From Nonomuraea cavernae (GTDB lineage Bacteria; Actinomycetota; Actinomycetes; Streptosporangiales; Streptosporangiaceae): 64,000 bases of DNA. Shown one piece after another: positions 26,185 through 34,097 of the stretch. Location of the stretch: the NCBI RefSeq assembly GCF_014646355.1, contig NZ_BMNH01000016.1, positions 62,510 to 126,509 of the forward strand, written 5' to 3'. The notes under the pieces are model-generated. The model was not told where the DNA came from, made no database searches, and saw nothing but the letters and a program-made list of their open reading frames with translations. The position numbers and the translations under genes are program-made. The first letter of the stretch is position 1, and each line of letters opens with the position of its first letter.

Positions 26185-26258
26185 ACCAGGAAGCCGCAGA
26201 GGTGCCGCACGCGCGGCATAGGCTGAATCCCCGGCCTGCAGACCGGGGAGCACGTCAA
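26185..26258 (+). mobile_element. Right end of IS200/IS605-type element (omega-RNA 3' region)
   Basis: Directly after the tnpB stop come GGAAGCC..., then GAATCCCCGG, a hairpin CCCCGG (26229-26234) with CCGGGG (26243-26248), and GAGCACGTCAA at 26248-26258. This layout is typical of actinobacterial TnpB element ends. In active elements this stretch is the scaffold end of the guide RNA (omega-RNA), with guide bases taken from the flank. Here the flank is the ribosome-binding site of the next gene. Without a complete tnpB or left end, the element is a fossil. Confidence 0.6.
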
Positions 26259-26272
26259 AGGGGGCGATCTGT

Positions 26273-26965
26273 TTGTACTTCGAGCATGCGACCGCGATCT
26301 GGCGGGACTTCCCGGAGCTGGCGCCCGGCGCGCTGTTCGCCGAGGGGATCAGCGCGGATGCCCGCCCCGGCGACCGGATCGAGGCGTTCACCGCGGTCGC
26401 GGCCTCCCGGCTGGCGGCCTCGTCCGAGGCGGAGCTGCCCGAGATCCAGGCGTGGCGGCGGGCTTTCTCGCGGATGGGGCTGAAGCCGACGCAGTACCGG
26501 TGCGCCTCGGAGTCGCTGCTGCGGCGGTTCCGGAAGGAAGGGTCGCTGCCGCGCATCCATCCCCTGATCGACGTGTGCAACGCGGTGTCCCTGGCGTTCG
26601 CGATCCCGGTGGCGGTGTTCGACGTGACGGAGGTGACCGGTTTCCTGGAGGTCCGCTACGCGACCGGCGACGAGACCTACCTGACCTTCTCCGGGGAGAC
26701 CGAGCACCCCGAACCCGGCGAGGTGATCTTCGCCGACGGCGCCGGGCGGGCCCACGCCCGGCGGTGGTCCAACCGGCAGAGCCGCCAGTCGGCCGTCAGC
26801 GACACGACCCGGTCCGTGCTGATCGTCGCCGAGGCGCTGCACCCGTCGGCGGCGCTGGACGTCGGGCGGCTCATGACCGCCCTGGTCGGCGAGCTGAGCG
26901 CGCTGCGGGCCGTGGATCCGAAGCCCGTCACGCTGAGCGCGTCCTCGCCCCGCTTCGACTTCTGA
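26273..26965 (+). CDS. B3/B4 tRNA-binding domain protein
   Basis: This 230-residue protein is a stand-alone B3/4 domain like that in phenylalanyl-tRNA synthetase beta chains. The opening is FEHATAIWRDFPELAPGALF, and KPTQYRCASESLLRRFRKEGSLPRIHPLIDVCNAVSL is the family core (quoted across the conserved block). Such proteins are thought to edit or deacylate mischarged tRNA or bind amino acids; not proven. The start is TTG at 26273 with AGGGGG 9 nt upstream, the sequence that immediately follows the transposon right end. Confidence 0.85.
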   Translation: MYFEHATAIWRDFPELAPGALFAEGISADARPGDRIEAFTAVAASRLAASSEAELPEIQAWRRAFSRMGLKPTQYRCASESLLRRFRKEGSLPRIHPLIDVCNAVSLAFAIPVAVFDVTEVTGFLEVRYATGDETYLTFSGETEHPEPGEVIFADGAGRAHARRWSNRQSRQSAVSDTTRSVLIVAEALHPSAALDVGRLMTALVGELSALRAVDPKPVTLSASSPRFDF

Positions 26966-26968
26966 CCG

Positions 26969-27016
26969 TACGAAGGCCCGCACGAAGGCCCATACGAAGG
27001 CCCGCGCGAAGGCCCG
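26969..27016. repeat. 12-nt tandem repeat (ACGAAGGCCCGC) after B3/4 stop
   Basis: Four near-perfect 12-nt units with core CGAAGGCCC start 4 nt after the stop at 26965, followed by two decayed units. It lies between convergent genes and is noncoding on either strand by context. Confidence 0.75.
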
Positions 27017-27130
27017 TGCAGACGACCGTAGGAAGGACACGGGTAGACGGCCGTGCGGACGGCTGTCCGGGGCGGTGCGGGCTCCCCGGGACGCGCGTCC
27101 CGGGGAGGTCGCGGCGCTCGTACCGGCCGG

Positions 27131-28225
27131 TCAGGGGGTCGAGATGGCCGCCACCGGACCGCCTCCCGACGGGCCCTGGTGGACGGCGGCCACCGAGACG
27201 AAGACGGCGGGGTCGCCGGTCACCGAGGCCGCCACACCGCCCACCGTGGCCTTGATCTGGCGGTGCCAGTGCACGTCGGAGTCGTCCAGCATGATGTTGC
27301 GCCGGCCCCTGACCCTGCCCGTGGGGTCGGCCTCGCACTTCATGAAGACGTTCACCAGCCGGTCGCCCAGGTCCGACGGGTGCGGGCGGTCGGGCAGCGT
27401 CAGGCCGGAGTCGCGGATCGCCTCCCAGATGCCGTCGGCGTCCAGGGCGTCCTTCATGACACTGTGGCCGATGCGGTAGCGCCCGCCGACGCCCCGTACG
27501 TTGCCGACCAGGACGATCTGCGCCCGGTCGAGCTCCACGCCGGACGAGCACGAGGCGACCGACGAGTAGAGCGAGAGGTCCTTGTGGATCTGGTCGGCGC
27601 TGGGCATGTCGATCTCGCCCAGGGCGACGGCGACGCCGAGGGCGGTGGTCGAGTTGGACAGGTCCATCGACGGTCCCGTCTCCTCGATCGCGGTGTCCTG
27701 GCCGCGGCTCTTGGCGTCGGTGATCGTGGCCAGGGTGAGCAGCGGGGTCTTGGTCTGCACGTAGTGGACGTCTCGCGGGTCGTCGATGCCGGCGATCTTC
27801 ATCGCCTCGCGCACGCCGGCCGCGACCTTCTCCACCATGGCGGGGCGGCCGATGTCCTCGGGCAGGATCACCTCGCTCATCGCAACGCCGACCGACACGC
27901 GCGGCTCGTCGGACGCGACCGCCCGCGACGGGTCGAGGGTGGCGAAGATCGTGGCGTGCGGGCTCAGCACCCCGTCGGTGCCGCCCGACCACACCAGCGG
28001 CACGTTCTCCGGCGCCGGATGCCCCTTGGCCGCCAGCACGTCACGGAAGGCCCGGTCCGCCAGGATGCGGGTGTAGTCGTTCACGCCGCCGTTGCCCTCG
28101 GTCTTGCCGATCACGGCGAGCACCCGGTGCGCCTCGATCACCCCGTCGTCGATCAGCCGTTCCAGGCCCGAGGCGTCGGTCACGCTCTCGATCGGCACCT
28201 TGCGCACTTCTATCGGATCCGGCAT
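27131..28225 (-). CDS. Ring-opening amidohydrolase (barbiturase / cyanuric acid hydrolase family)
   Basis: This 364-residue protein has the three-fold repeat of the family, each with a Ser/Lys site: VWSGGTDGVLSPH, SVASCSSGVELDRAQIVLVGN and AAVHQGPSGGGPVA. Family members open the ring of cyanuric acid (AtzD) or barbiturate (Bar, in oxidative pyrimidine breakdown). The exact substrate cannot be told. The ATG at 28225 is preceded by AAAGGG with 7 nt spacing, better than the upstream ATG at 28246. No uracil dehydrogenase, ureidomalonase or biuret hydrolase lies next to it, but a purine/pyrimidine-type permease and Mo-hydroxylase operon is elsewhere in the window. Confidence 0.9.
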   Translation of the reverse strand: MPDPIEVRKVPIESVTDASGLERLIDDGVIEAHRVLAVIGKTEGNGGVNDYTRILADRAFRDVLAAKGHPAPENVPLVWSGGTDGVLSPHATIFATLDPSRAVASDEPRVSVGVAMSEVILPEDIGRPAMVEKVAAGVREAMKIAGIDDPRDVHYVQTKTPLLTLATITDAKSRGQDTAIEETGPSMDLSNSTTALGVAVALGEIDMPSADQIHKDLSLYSSVASCSSGVELDRAQIVLVGNVRGVGGRYRIGHSVMKDALDADGIWEAIRDSGLTLPDRPHPSDLGDRLVNVFMKCEADPTGRVRGRRNIMLDDSDVHWHRQIKATVGGVAASVTGDPAVFVSVAAVHQGPSGGGPVAAISTP

Positions 28226-28447
28226 TTGTCGCCCTTTCTCGCCCATGAGCCGCAGTAATCAGGGAGGACCGTCGTCCCGAGCCGCCCCGGGCCGAGATAC
28301 CCGGCCTCGTCCGGCGGCACGCCACGTCCCGACGCTACTGACGACTCCGCCCCCCTTTCATGGGCAATGTGTGCCAGACGTCGCGGACGGTGCCGTAACC
28401 GGTTGAGATGGACGGCCGCACCGCCCGAGCGGCTCGGCTCCCGGCGG

Positions 28448-28453
28448 TAGGGT
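28448..28453 (+). promoter_or_regulatory. Leaderless-type -10 box for alpha/beta hydrolase
   Basis: TAGGGT lies 7 nt before the GTG at 28461, and there is no ribosome-binding site. Confidence 0.5.
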
Positions 28454-28460
28454 CGCGGAT

Positions 28461-29147
28461 GTGATGCGCGAAGCGGTCGTCAACGGGGTCACCATCGTCT
28501 TCCGGGAGGAAGGCGCGCCGGACGCTCCCGCGCTGGTGCTGCTCCACGGCCGCACCGCCGACCACAACGACTGGAACGGCATCACCCAGCACTTCGCCGC
28601 CCGCCACCACGTCATCGCGCCCGACCTGCGGGGCCACGGCGGCAGCGGCCGGCCGGGCGACTACGCGCTGCCCGGCATGGCCGAGGACGTCGTGGGCCTG
28701 CTCGACCACCTCGGCGTCGAGCGGGCCACCCTGGTGGGCCACTCGCTGGGCGGCGTGGTCGCCTACCTCCTGGCCATGCGTCACCCCGGCCGGGTCGACC
28801 GGCTCGTCGTCGAGGATCCTCCCCCGCCGCTGCCCGTCGAAGGGCGCGCGCCCATCGTCGAGGACGGATCCACCGGCTTCGACTGGCGGATGGTGCACCA
28901 GACCGAGCGGCAGTTCCTCGCGCCCGACCCGGCGTGGTGGCAGGGGCTGGGGCGCGTCACCGCTCCCACCCTGGTGCTGTCGGGCGGGCCGTCGAGCCAC
29001 GTCCGGTCCGAGCCGCTGGCCGAGCGCATTCCGGGCGCCCGGCTGGTCACGATCGACGCCGGGCACCTGATCCACGTCTCGGCCAGGAAGGCGTTCCTGG
29101 CCGAGGTCGACGCGTTCCTGGACCAGGGCGGGCGCGAGGTCAGCTGA
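28461..29147 (+). CDS. Alpha/beta hydrolase
   Basis: This 228-residue hydrolase carries LLHGRTADHNDWNG (oxyanion HG), nucleophile VGHSLGG and catalytic His in IDAGHLIHVS. The cap is short, and the total length is less than usual (about 250-280). The GTG at 28461 was chosen because TAGGGT lies 7 nt upstream; ATG at 28464 is next. It converges on and overlaps a TetR gene by 8 nt. The substrate is unknown. Confidence 0.9.
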   Translation: MMREAVVNGVTIVFREEGAPDAPALVLLHGRTADHNDWNGITQHFAARHHVIAPDLRGHGGSGRPGDYALPGMAEDVVGLLDHLGVERATLVGHSLGGVVAYLLAMRHPGRVDRLVVEDPPPPLPVEGRAPIVEDGSTGFDWRMVHQTERQFLAPDPAWWQGLGRVTAPTLVLSGGPSSHVRSEPLAERIPGARLVTIDAGHLIHVSARKAFLAEVDAFLDQGGREVS

Positions 29148-29679
29148 GGCAGGCGCGGAAGACCGCGGTCAGCCTGTCGACCAGCGCCTGCCGCGACCCC
29201 GGCGCCGCGGGCCCGAACAACTGCTGGAACCTGCCGCCGCCCATGATGATCGCGGCGGCGATGGAGGCGCGCAGTTCGGCGTCCTCTCCGTCCAGCCGGG
29301 CGATCAGCGGTTCCAGGATGGCGCTCCTGACCCGGTCCTGTGCCAGCTCGCGGATCGCCGGGCTGGACGCCGAACGTTCCAGGGTGGCGAGGACAGGGCT
29401 CGTGTCCTCGGAGCCGAGCCGGTCGGCGACGTACTCGGCCAGCCGCCCGGCCAGGTCGTCGCCCTCGTCGAGCACGGCGGGGAACCTGCCCTGCTGGGCC
29501 AGCGCCTCGGCGAACAGCTCCCTCTTCGAGCCGAAGTAGCGGTTGATGAGGGCGATGTTGGCGTTCGCCTCGGCGCCGAGCATCCGCATCGTCACCTCGT
29601 CGTAGCCGTGTTCGGCGAACAGGCGGCAGGCGGCGTCGAGAATGCGGCGCCGTGTGCCCTCCCGGCTCCTTGGTTCCAC
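29140..29679 (-). CDS. TetR-family transcriptional regulator
   Basis: This 179-residue protein has an N-terminal TetR helix-turn-helix: GTRRRILDAACRLFAEHGYDEVTMRMLGAEANANIALINRYFGSKRELF (one domain). The GTG at 29679 has TATTGT 7 nt upstream. A TGTCGACA palindrome (29682-29689) overlaps that box and may be its own operator. It diverges from the FUSC-like transporter at 29803, the most likely target; the ligand is unknown. Confidence 0.9.
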   Translation of the reverse strand: MEPRSREGTRRRILDAACRLFAEHGYDEVTMRMLGAEANANIALINRYFGSKRELFAEALAQQGRFPAVLDEGDDLAGRLAEYVADRLGSEDTSPVLATLERSASSPAIRELAQDRVRSAILEPLIARLDGEDAELRASIAAAIIMGGGRFQQLFGPAAPGSRQALVDRLTAVFRACLS

Positions 29680-29681
29680 GC

Positions 29682-29692
29682 TGTCGACAATA
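29682..29692 (-). promoter_or_regulatory. Leaderless-type -10 box overlapping a TGTCGACA palindrome
   Basis: TATTGT (29692-29687 on the minus strand) lies 7 nt before the TetR GTG and overlaps the 8-bp palindrome TGTCGACA at 29682-29689. This is a good layout for autorepression by the TetR protein, but it is inference. Confidence 0.4.
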
Positions 29693-29802
29693 GGGGCCCG
29701 TTCGCGTACGGCAACGAACGGGGCAGATGGTACTACTGCCCTCTATCCTCCAAATTGGGGTCATGTGACCGTAATGTCATCAAGATCGGGCAAGGTGGGA
29801 GC

Positions 29803-30888
29803 GTGAGGACGAGGCTCGGCGATCACCTGCGGGAACGGCTGCACACGTTCGGGCTGAAGGCTCCGTCGATCGCGCAGTGCGCCGTGGGCGCCGCGCTCGC
29901 CTGGCTCGCCGCCACCCAGCTGCTCGGTCACCCCAGCCCCTTCTTCGCGCCGATCGCCGTGCTGATCTGCGTCGGCGTGGGCCTCGGACAGCGGCTGCGC
30001 CGGGTGACCGAGCTGGTCGTCGGCGTCAGCCTCGGCGTCGGCGTGGGAGACCTCCTGGTCGCCTGGATCGGCTCGGGTACCTGGCAGATCGCCCTGGTCG
30101 TGGCGCTGGCCATGGCCACCGCCGCCCTGCTGGACAGCGGGGCGCTGTTCGCGCTGCAGGCCGGGTCGTCGGCCGTGCTGGTCGTGGCTCTGGTGCCGGG
30201 CGACAGCACGGGCGGTTTGGACCGGATGCTCGACGCGCTCACCGGCGGCGCCATCGGGGTCGCCGTGGTGGCCCTGCTGCCCGCCAGCCCGGTCAACCTC
30301 GTGGCCAAGCACGCCTCGGGAGTGCTCGACGCGCTGTCCACCGTGCTGGAGCAGGCGGCCGAGGCGATCGAGAAGCGCGACGTGGAGTTGGCCGCCGAGG
30401 CGCTGGAGGGAGCCCGGGGCACGCAGGCGGCGGTCGAGGAGTTCGAGCAGGCGCTGGCGACCGGCAAGGAGATCGCCATGATCTCGCCGCTGCACTGGCA
30501 CCGCCGCGCCCGGCTGGCCAGGTACGAGAGGGCGGTCGTGCCGGTGGATCACGCGCTCAGGAACGCCAGGGTGCTGGCCCGCCGCACCCTGGCGGCGCTG
30601 GGCGAGGCCGCCCCGCCCTCCGCCTCGCTGGCCGACTCCATGCGCGAGGTGTCGGAGGCCGCGCTGCTGCTGCAGCTGGAGCTCGGGGCCGGCCGGGAGC
30701 CCGTGCTGGCCAGGCAGGCGCTGCTGGCCGTGGCCGGCAGCGAGCGGCCCCAAGGCCTGGGCTTCTCCGCCCACGTCATCGTGGCCCAGCTCCGGTCGAT
30801 CGTCGTGGACCTGCTGCTGGCCACGGGGGCCGGCCCGGAGGAGGCGGGCGCCGCGCTCACTCCGCTCGACACCCCCGGAACCGCCTGA
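29803..30888 (+). CDS. FUSC-like (aromatic acid exporter family) membrane protein
   Basis: This 361-residue protein has a membrane N-terminus of about six spans (ALAWLAATQLLGHPSPFFAPIAVLIC... GVSLGVGVGDLLVAWIG) typical of FUSC/ArAE proteins, followed by a long cytoplasmic helical domain with a coiled-coil-like stretch (ALSTVLEQAAEAIEKRDVELAAEALEGARG in parts). Such proteins export aromatic carboxylates or hydrophobic toxins. The GTG at 29803 is preceded by GGTGGGA. The divergent TetR gene probably controls it. Confidence 0.85.
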   Translation: MRTRLGDHLRERLHTFGLKAPSIAQCAVGAALAWLAATQLLGHPSPFFAPIAVLICVGVGLGQRLRRVTELVVGVSLGVGVGDLLVAWIGSGTWQIALVVALAMATAALLDSGALFALQAGSSAVLVVALVPGDSTGGLDRMLDALTGGAIGVAVVALLPASPVNLVAKHASGVLDALSTVLEQAAEAIEKRDVELAAEALEGARGTQAAVEEFEQALATGKEIAMISPLHWHRRARLARYERAVVPVDHALRNARVLARRTLAALGEAAPPSASLADSMREVSEAALLLQLELGAGREPVLARQALLAVAGSERPQGLGFSAHVIVAQLRSIVVDLLLATGAGPEEAGAALTPLDTPGTA

Positions 30889-30910
30889 CCGCACCCGGCC
30901 GGGCGCCAGG

Positions 30911-32077
30911 TCAGGCGGACAGGCGCTTCAGGCGGGCGGCCGCCTCGTCGATGACCTCCTCCTTCTTGCAGAAGGCGAACCTGACGAAGTGGCTGCCCCG
31001 CGCCGGATGGTCGTAGAACACCTCGGTCGGGATCGCCACCACCCCGGCGAGCTCGGGCAGCCTGCGGGCGAACTCGAACCCGTCGGTGAAGCCGAGCGGC
31101 CTGATGTCGGTCTGCGCGAAGTAGGTGCCCGCCGGCTTGAACACCTCGAACCCGGCCGCCGCCAACCCGGTCATCAGCCGGTCGCGCTTGTCCTGCAGGG
31201 CGGCGCGCAGCTCGGCCACCCAGCCCAGCTCGTGCCGCAGGCCGTGGGCGACGGCGAGCTGCCACGGCGCGCTCGCGGTGTAGGTGGTGAACTGCTTGAC
31301 CGTCTGCACGGCCGTGACCAGCTCGGGCGGGGCGCACACCCAGCCGGTCTTCCAGCCGGTGACCGAGAACGTCTTGCCCGCCGAGGAGATCGCCACCGTG
31401 CGCTCGCGCATGCCCGGCAGCGTGGCCAGCGGGATGTGCTCGACGCCGTCGAACGTCAGGTGCTCGTACACCTCGTCGGTGATGGCGATCAGCCCGTGCT
31501 CCTGGCAGAGCTCGGCGATGGAGGTCAGCTCGTCCCTGGTGAAGACGGTGCCCGTCGGGTTGTGCGGCGAGTTGACCAGGATGGCGCGGGTCCGCGGCGT
31601 GACGGCCGCCCGCAGCTCGGCGGGGTCGAAGGTGAAGCGGCCGGCCTCGGGCCGCATGGTGACGGCGACCAGCCGGGCCTGGGCGAGCGCGATCGAGGCG
31701 GCGTAGGAGTCGTAGTAGGGCTCGAACGCGATCACCTCGTCACCCGGCTCGCACAGCGCCAGCACGCTGGTCGCGATGGCCTCGGTGGCGCCGACCGTCA
31801 CCAGGATCTCGCCGTCGGGGTCGTAGCTCAGGCCGTAGTGGGCGGCCCGGTGCTCGGAGACGGCCTGGCGCAGCTCCGGCACACCAGGACCGGGTGGGTA
31901 CTGGTTGGCACCCGACCCGATCGCCTGGACCGCACGGTCGAGCATGGCCGCCGGGCCGTCGGTGTCGGGGAATCCCTGTCCCAGGTTGATGGACCCGGTG
32001 CGCGCGGCAAGTTGGCTCATCTCGGCGAAAATCGTCGTGCCGAACCCGCGCATCCGAGAAACTAGTGCTTCCGTCAC
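30911..32077 (-). CDS. PLP-dependent aminotransferase (DapC-like)
   Basis: This 388-residue fold-type I aminotransferase has NLGQGFPDTDGP at the start, NSPHNPTGTVF for PLP, TDEVYEHLTF and the PLP Lys in SSAGKTFSVTGWKTGW. It is closest in style to actinobacterial N-succinyldiaminopimelate aminotransferases and kynurenine aminotransferases, which cannot be separated by eye. The GTG at 32077 has TAGGGT 6 nt upstream within a divergent promoter shared with the gene at 32103. Confidence 0.92.
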   Translation of the reverse strand: MTEALVSRMRGFGTTIFAEMSQLAARTGSINLGQGFPDTDGPAAMLDRAVQAIGSGANQYPPGPGVPELRQAVSEHRAAHYGLSYDPDGEILVTVGATEAIATSVLALCEPGDEVIAFEPYYDSYAASIALAQARLVAVTMRPEAGRFTFDPAELRAAVTPRTRAILVNSPHNPTGTVFTRDELTSIAELCQEHGLIAITDEVYEHLTFDGVEHIPLATLPGMRERTVAISSAGKTFSVTGWKTGWVCAPPELVTAVQTVKQFTTYTASAPWQLAVAHGLRHELGWVAELRAALQDKRDRLMTGLAAAGFEVFKPAGTYFAQTDIRPLGFTDGFEFARRLPELAGVVAIPTEVFYDHPARGSHFVRFAFCKKEEVIDEAAARLKRLSA

Positions 32078-32083
32078 GGGCCC

Positions 32084-32096
32084 ACCCTAATAGGGT
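32084..32096. promoter_or_regulatory. Back-to-back -10 boxes, divergent leaderless promoter
   Basis: ACCCTA-A-TAGGGT is a near-perfect 13-bp palindrome. Read on the minus strand it gives TAGGGT 6 nt before GTG 32077; on the plus strand TAGGGT 6 nt before GTG 32103. One bp separates the two boxes, so polymerase can occupy only one direction at a time. Confidence 0.65.
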
Positions 32097-32102
32097 CGTC
32101 GC

Positions 32103-34097
32103 GTGATCACCCAGGTCGCCCTCGCCCTCGCTCTGGCCCTCCCCCCTCTCGTCCCCGGTCCGGCGCCGGGCGAGGTCGAGCGGAGCCCGTGCCCGGTCGC
32201 GGTGCCCGATCACACGGTCTGCGGTTTCCTGGTCGTGCCCGAACGCCGGGACGCGCCGGGCCGGACCATCAGGGTCGGCTTCGCCGTACACGCCTCGACG
32301 GCGGGCGACCGGGCGGCCGACCCGGTCGTGTTCATGAACGGCGGGCCCGGCACGTCGTCGATCCCGCTCATCGGGTTGGTGAGCCGGATGTTCCCCGACC
32401 GCGACGTGGTGGCCGTGGAGCAGCGCGGCGGCCGGCACTCGCGGCCCGCGCTGGGCTGCCCGGAGACGGCTGAGGCGATGCTCGGGCTGCTGCGCGATCC
32501 GGCCACGGGCCGCGCGACGGACACGGGCGCCCTCGTGGCGAGCGGATCGGACAAATCGGCAGGATCGGGAGGATCCGCTGGATCGGGAGGATCCGCTGGA
32601 TCGGGAGGATCCGCTGGGTCAGGAGGATCCGCTGGATCGGGTGGGCGGGTCGATCGCTGGGCGGATGTCGCGGCGGCGGCCGGAGCCTGCCGGGAGCGGC
32701 TGCGGGAGCAGGGAGTCGACCTGCGCGGCTACACGACCAGGGAGATCGCGGCCGACGTGATAGCGCTGCGCGAGGTGCTCGGTCACCCGTCGTGGAACCT
32801 GTTCGGGGTCGGCTACTCGACGCGGGTGATGCTCGACGTGGCCGCCGCCGACCCGGGTGGTGTCCGGTCGGTGGTGCTGGACTCGTTCGTGCCCGAGAGC
32901 GCGGCCTGGTACGACGAGGCGGACCGGGGGCTGGCCGACGCGGTGGCGCGGCTGGGACTGCGCGACCGTTTCGAGGCGATGGTGCGCAGGCTGAACGCGC
33001 GGCCCGCGCGGGTGCCCGTGACCGACCCGCTGCTCGGCACCGCGTTCACGGCCCGGCTGACCGGCGACGACACGGCGGCGCTCCTGGCCCAGGCACTGCG
33101 GGAGCCGGGCGGGACACCGCGCGCATCGAGCGCAGCGGGCGGGGCCGGTGCAGCCGGCGGGGCGGACGCAGCGGACGGGACGGCGGGCGCAGCGGTGATG
33201 ATGCCCGTGCTGGTCGGCGCGCTGGCGAGCGGGCACGACGAGCTGCTGAGCCCACCGGCCGACGCGCTGGCCGAGGGGCTGATGGCGCGCGAGCTGGGGC
33301 TGTATCACGCGGTGCAGTGCCAGGACGAGGTCCCGTTCAACACTTTCACCACCAGCTCCCGACTTTTCACCGTAAAAGCCGATAAAGCGGTGTGTGACGC
33401 CTGGAAGCTGCCCGCGTCCACGCCGGCGAACTCCACCACGGACGCGCCGGTCCTGGCCGTCGGCGGCCGGGCCGACCCCACCACGCCGTCCGGCACCGGC
33501 AGGGCCGCCGCCGAACGGCTCCCGGACGGCCGCTTCGTCGAGTTCGCCGGCCTCGGCCACGCGGTGTCCCTGGCCGGGTCCCCGGCCGGCGCGTGCGCCC
33601 GCGAGCACATCCGGGCCTTCGTCGCAGACCCCGCCCGGCCCTCCTCCCCCCAGTCCTCCTCCCCCCAGTCCTCCTCCCAGCCCGCCTACCTCTGCTCTCC
33701 CGAGCAGGCGCCGCCCCGTCCCGCCGACGTACGGGTGAGTGCCGCGCCCTACCGGCTGGCGGCCGCGCCGTGGCTGGCGGCGCCGTTCGCGCTGTTCGCG
33801 CTGGCCTCCCTGGCGCAGTTGCTCGCGGGCGCGGCCAGAGGCCGGGCGCTGACCGCGTACGCCGGACTCACCGGGGTGGCGTTCAGCTGGCTCGTCGCGA
33901 AGGAGGTGTACGGGCGGACGGACGGGGCCGCCCTGACCGTCGGCGTGCCCGCGATGACCTGGCCGTACAGTTGGGTGGCGGTCGGCTCGGCCGTGCTCGC
34001 GCTGGCGGCGTTCGCGCGGCGGCGCGGATGGGGACAGGCCGTGGCGGCGTTCATCGGCGCCGGATTCCTCGTATGGTGGTTCGCCTGGTTCCTGTGA
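32103..34097 (+). CDS. Alpha/beta hydrolase-fold protein (TAP-like) with altered nucleophile and membrane tail
   Basis: The product is 664 residues: a signal-like N-terminus (VALALALALPPLVPGP), an alpha/beta hydrolase of the tripeptidyl aminopeptidase type (VVFMNGGPGTSSI, VAVEQRGGRHSRP), catalytic Asp in GGRADPTTP and His in GLGHAVSLAG, then about four membrane spans at residues 550-660. Where GVSYGTR with the nucleophile Ser is expected, the protein reads FGVGYSTRVM; the Ser and Gly appear exchanged. It may be inactive or use a shifted Ser. Residues 154-177 are four copies of GSGGSA from an 18-nt repeat, a flexible linker. It is leaderless GTG, with a TAGGGT box. Confidence 0.85.
   Translation: MITQVALALALALPPLVPGPAPGEVERSPCPVAVPDHTVCGFLVVPERRDAPGRTIRVGFAVHASTAGDRAADPVVFMNGGPGTSSIPLIGLVSRMFPDRDVVAVEQRGGRHSRPALGCPETAEAMLGLLRDPATGRATDTGALVASGSDKSAGSGGSAGSGGSAGSGGSAGSGGSAGSGGRVDRWADVAAAAGACRERLREQGVDLRGYTTREIAADVIALREVLGHPSWNLFGVGYSTRVMLDVAAADPGGVRSVVLDSFVPESAAWYDEADRGLADAVARLGLRDRFEAMVRRLNARPARVPVTDPLLGTAFTARLTGDDTAALLAQALREPGGTPRASSAAGGAGAAGGADAADGTAGAAVMMPVLVGALASGHDELLSPPADALAEGLMARELGLYHAVQCQDEVPFNTFTTSSRLFTVKADKAVCDAWKLPASTPANSTTDAPVLAVGGRADPTTPSGTGRAAAERLPDGRFVEFAGLGHAVSLAGSPAGACAREHIRAFVADPARPSSPQSSSPQSSSQPAYLCSPEQAPPRPADVRVSAAPYRLAAAPWLAAPFALFALASLAQLLAGAARGRALTAYAGLTGVAFSWLVAKEVYGRTDGAALTVGVPAMTWPYSWVAVGSAVLALAAFARRRGWGQAVAAFIGAGFLVWWFAWFL
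32561..32632. repeat. 18-nt tandem repeat encoding GSGGSA, four copies
   Basis: Four copies of GGATCGGGAGGATCCGCT (one with two changes) run in frame within the hydrolase gene and encode (GSGGSA)4. The near-identity of the units suggests recent expansion and a variable linker length. Confidence 0.8.

Noticed and set aside
26229..26248. CRISPR or simple terminator at the CCCCGG/CCGGGG hairpin
   Set aside because: It is a single hairpin with no spacer-repeat series, and its place after tnpB and the following GTCAA fit an IS605-type right end better.
25860..26258. N-terminal extension of the SseB protein up to 26258
   Set aside because: That stretch is the repeat array and antisense TnpB remnant; the conserved protein begins at the GTG at 25859.
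26255..27040. Minus-strand frame beginning with RAFARAFVWAF repeats
   Set aside because: It is antisense to the B3/4 gene, and its repeat part is just the 12-nt tandem array.
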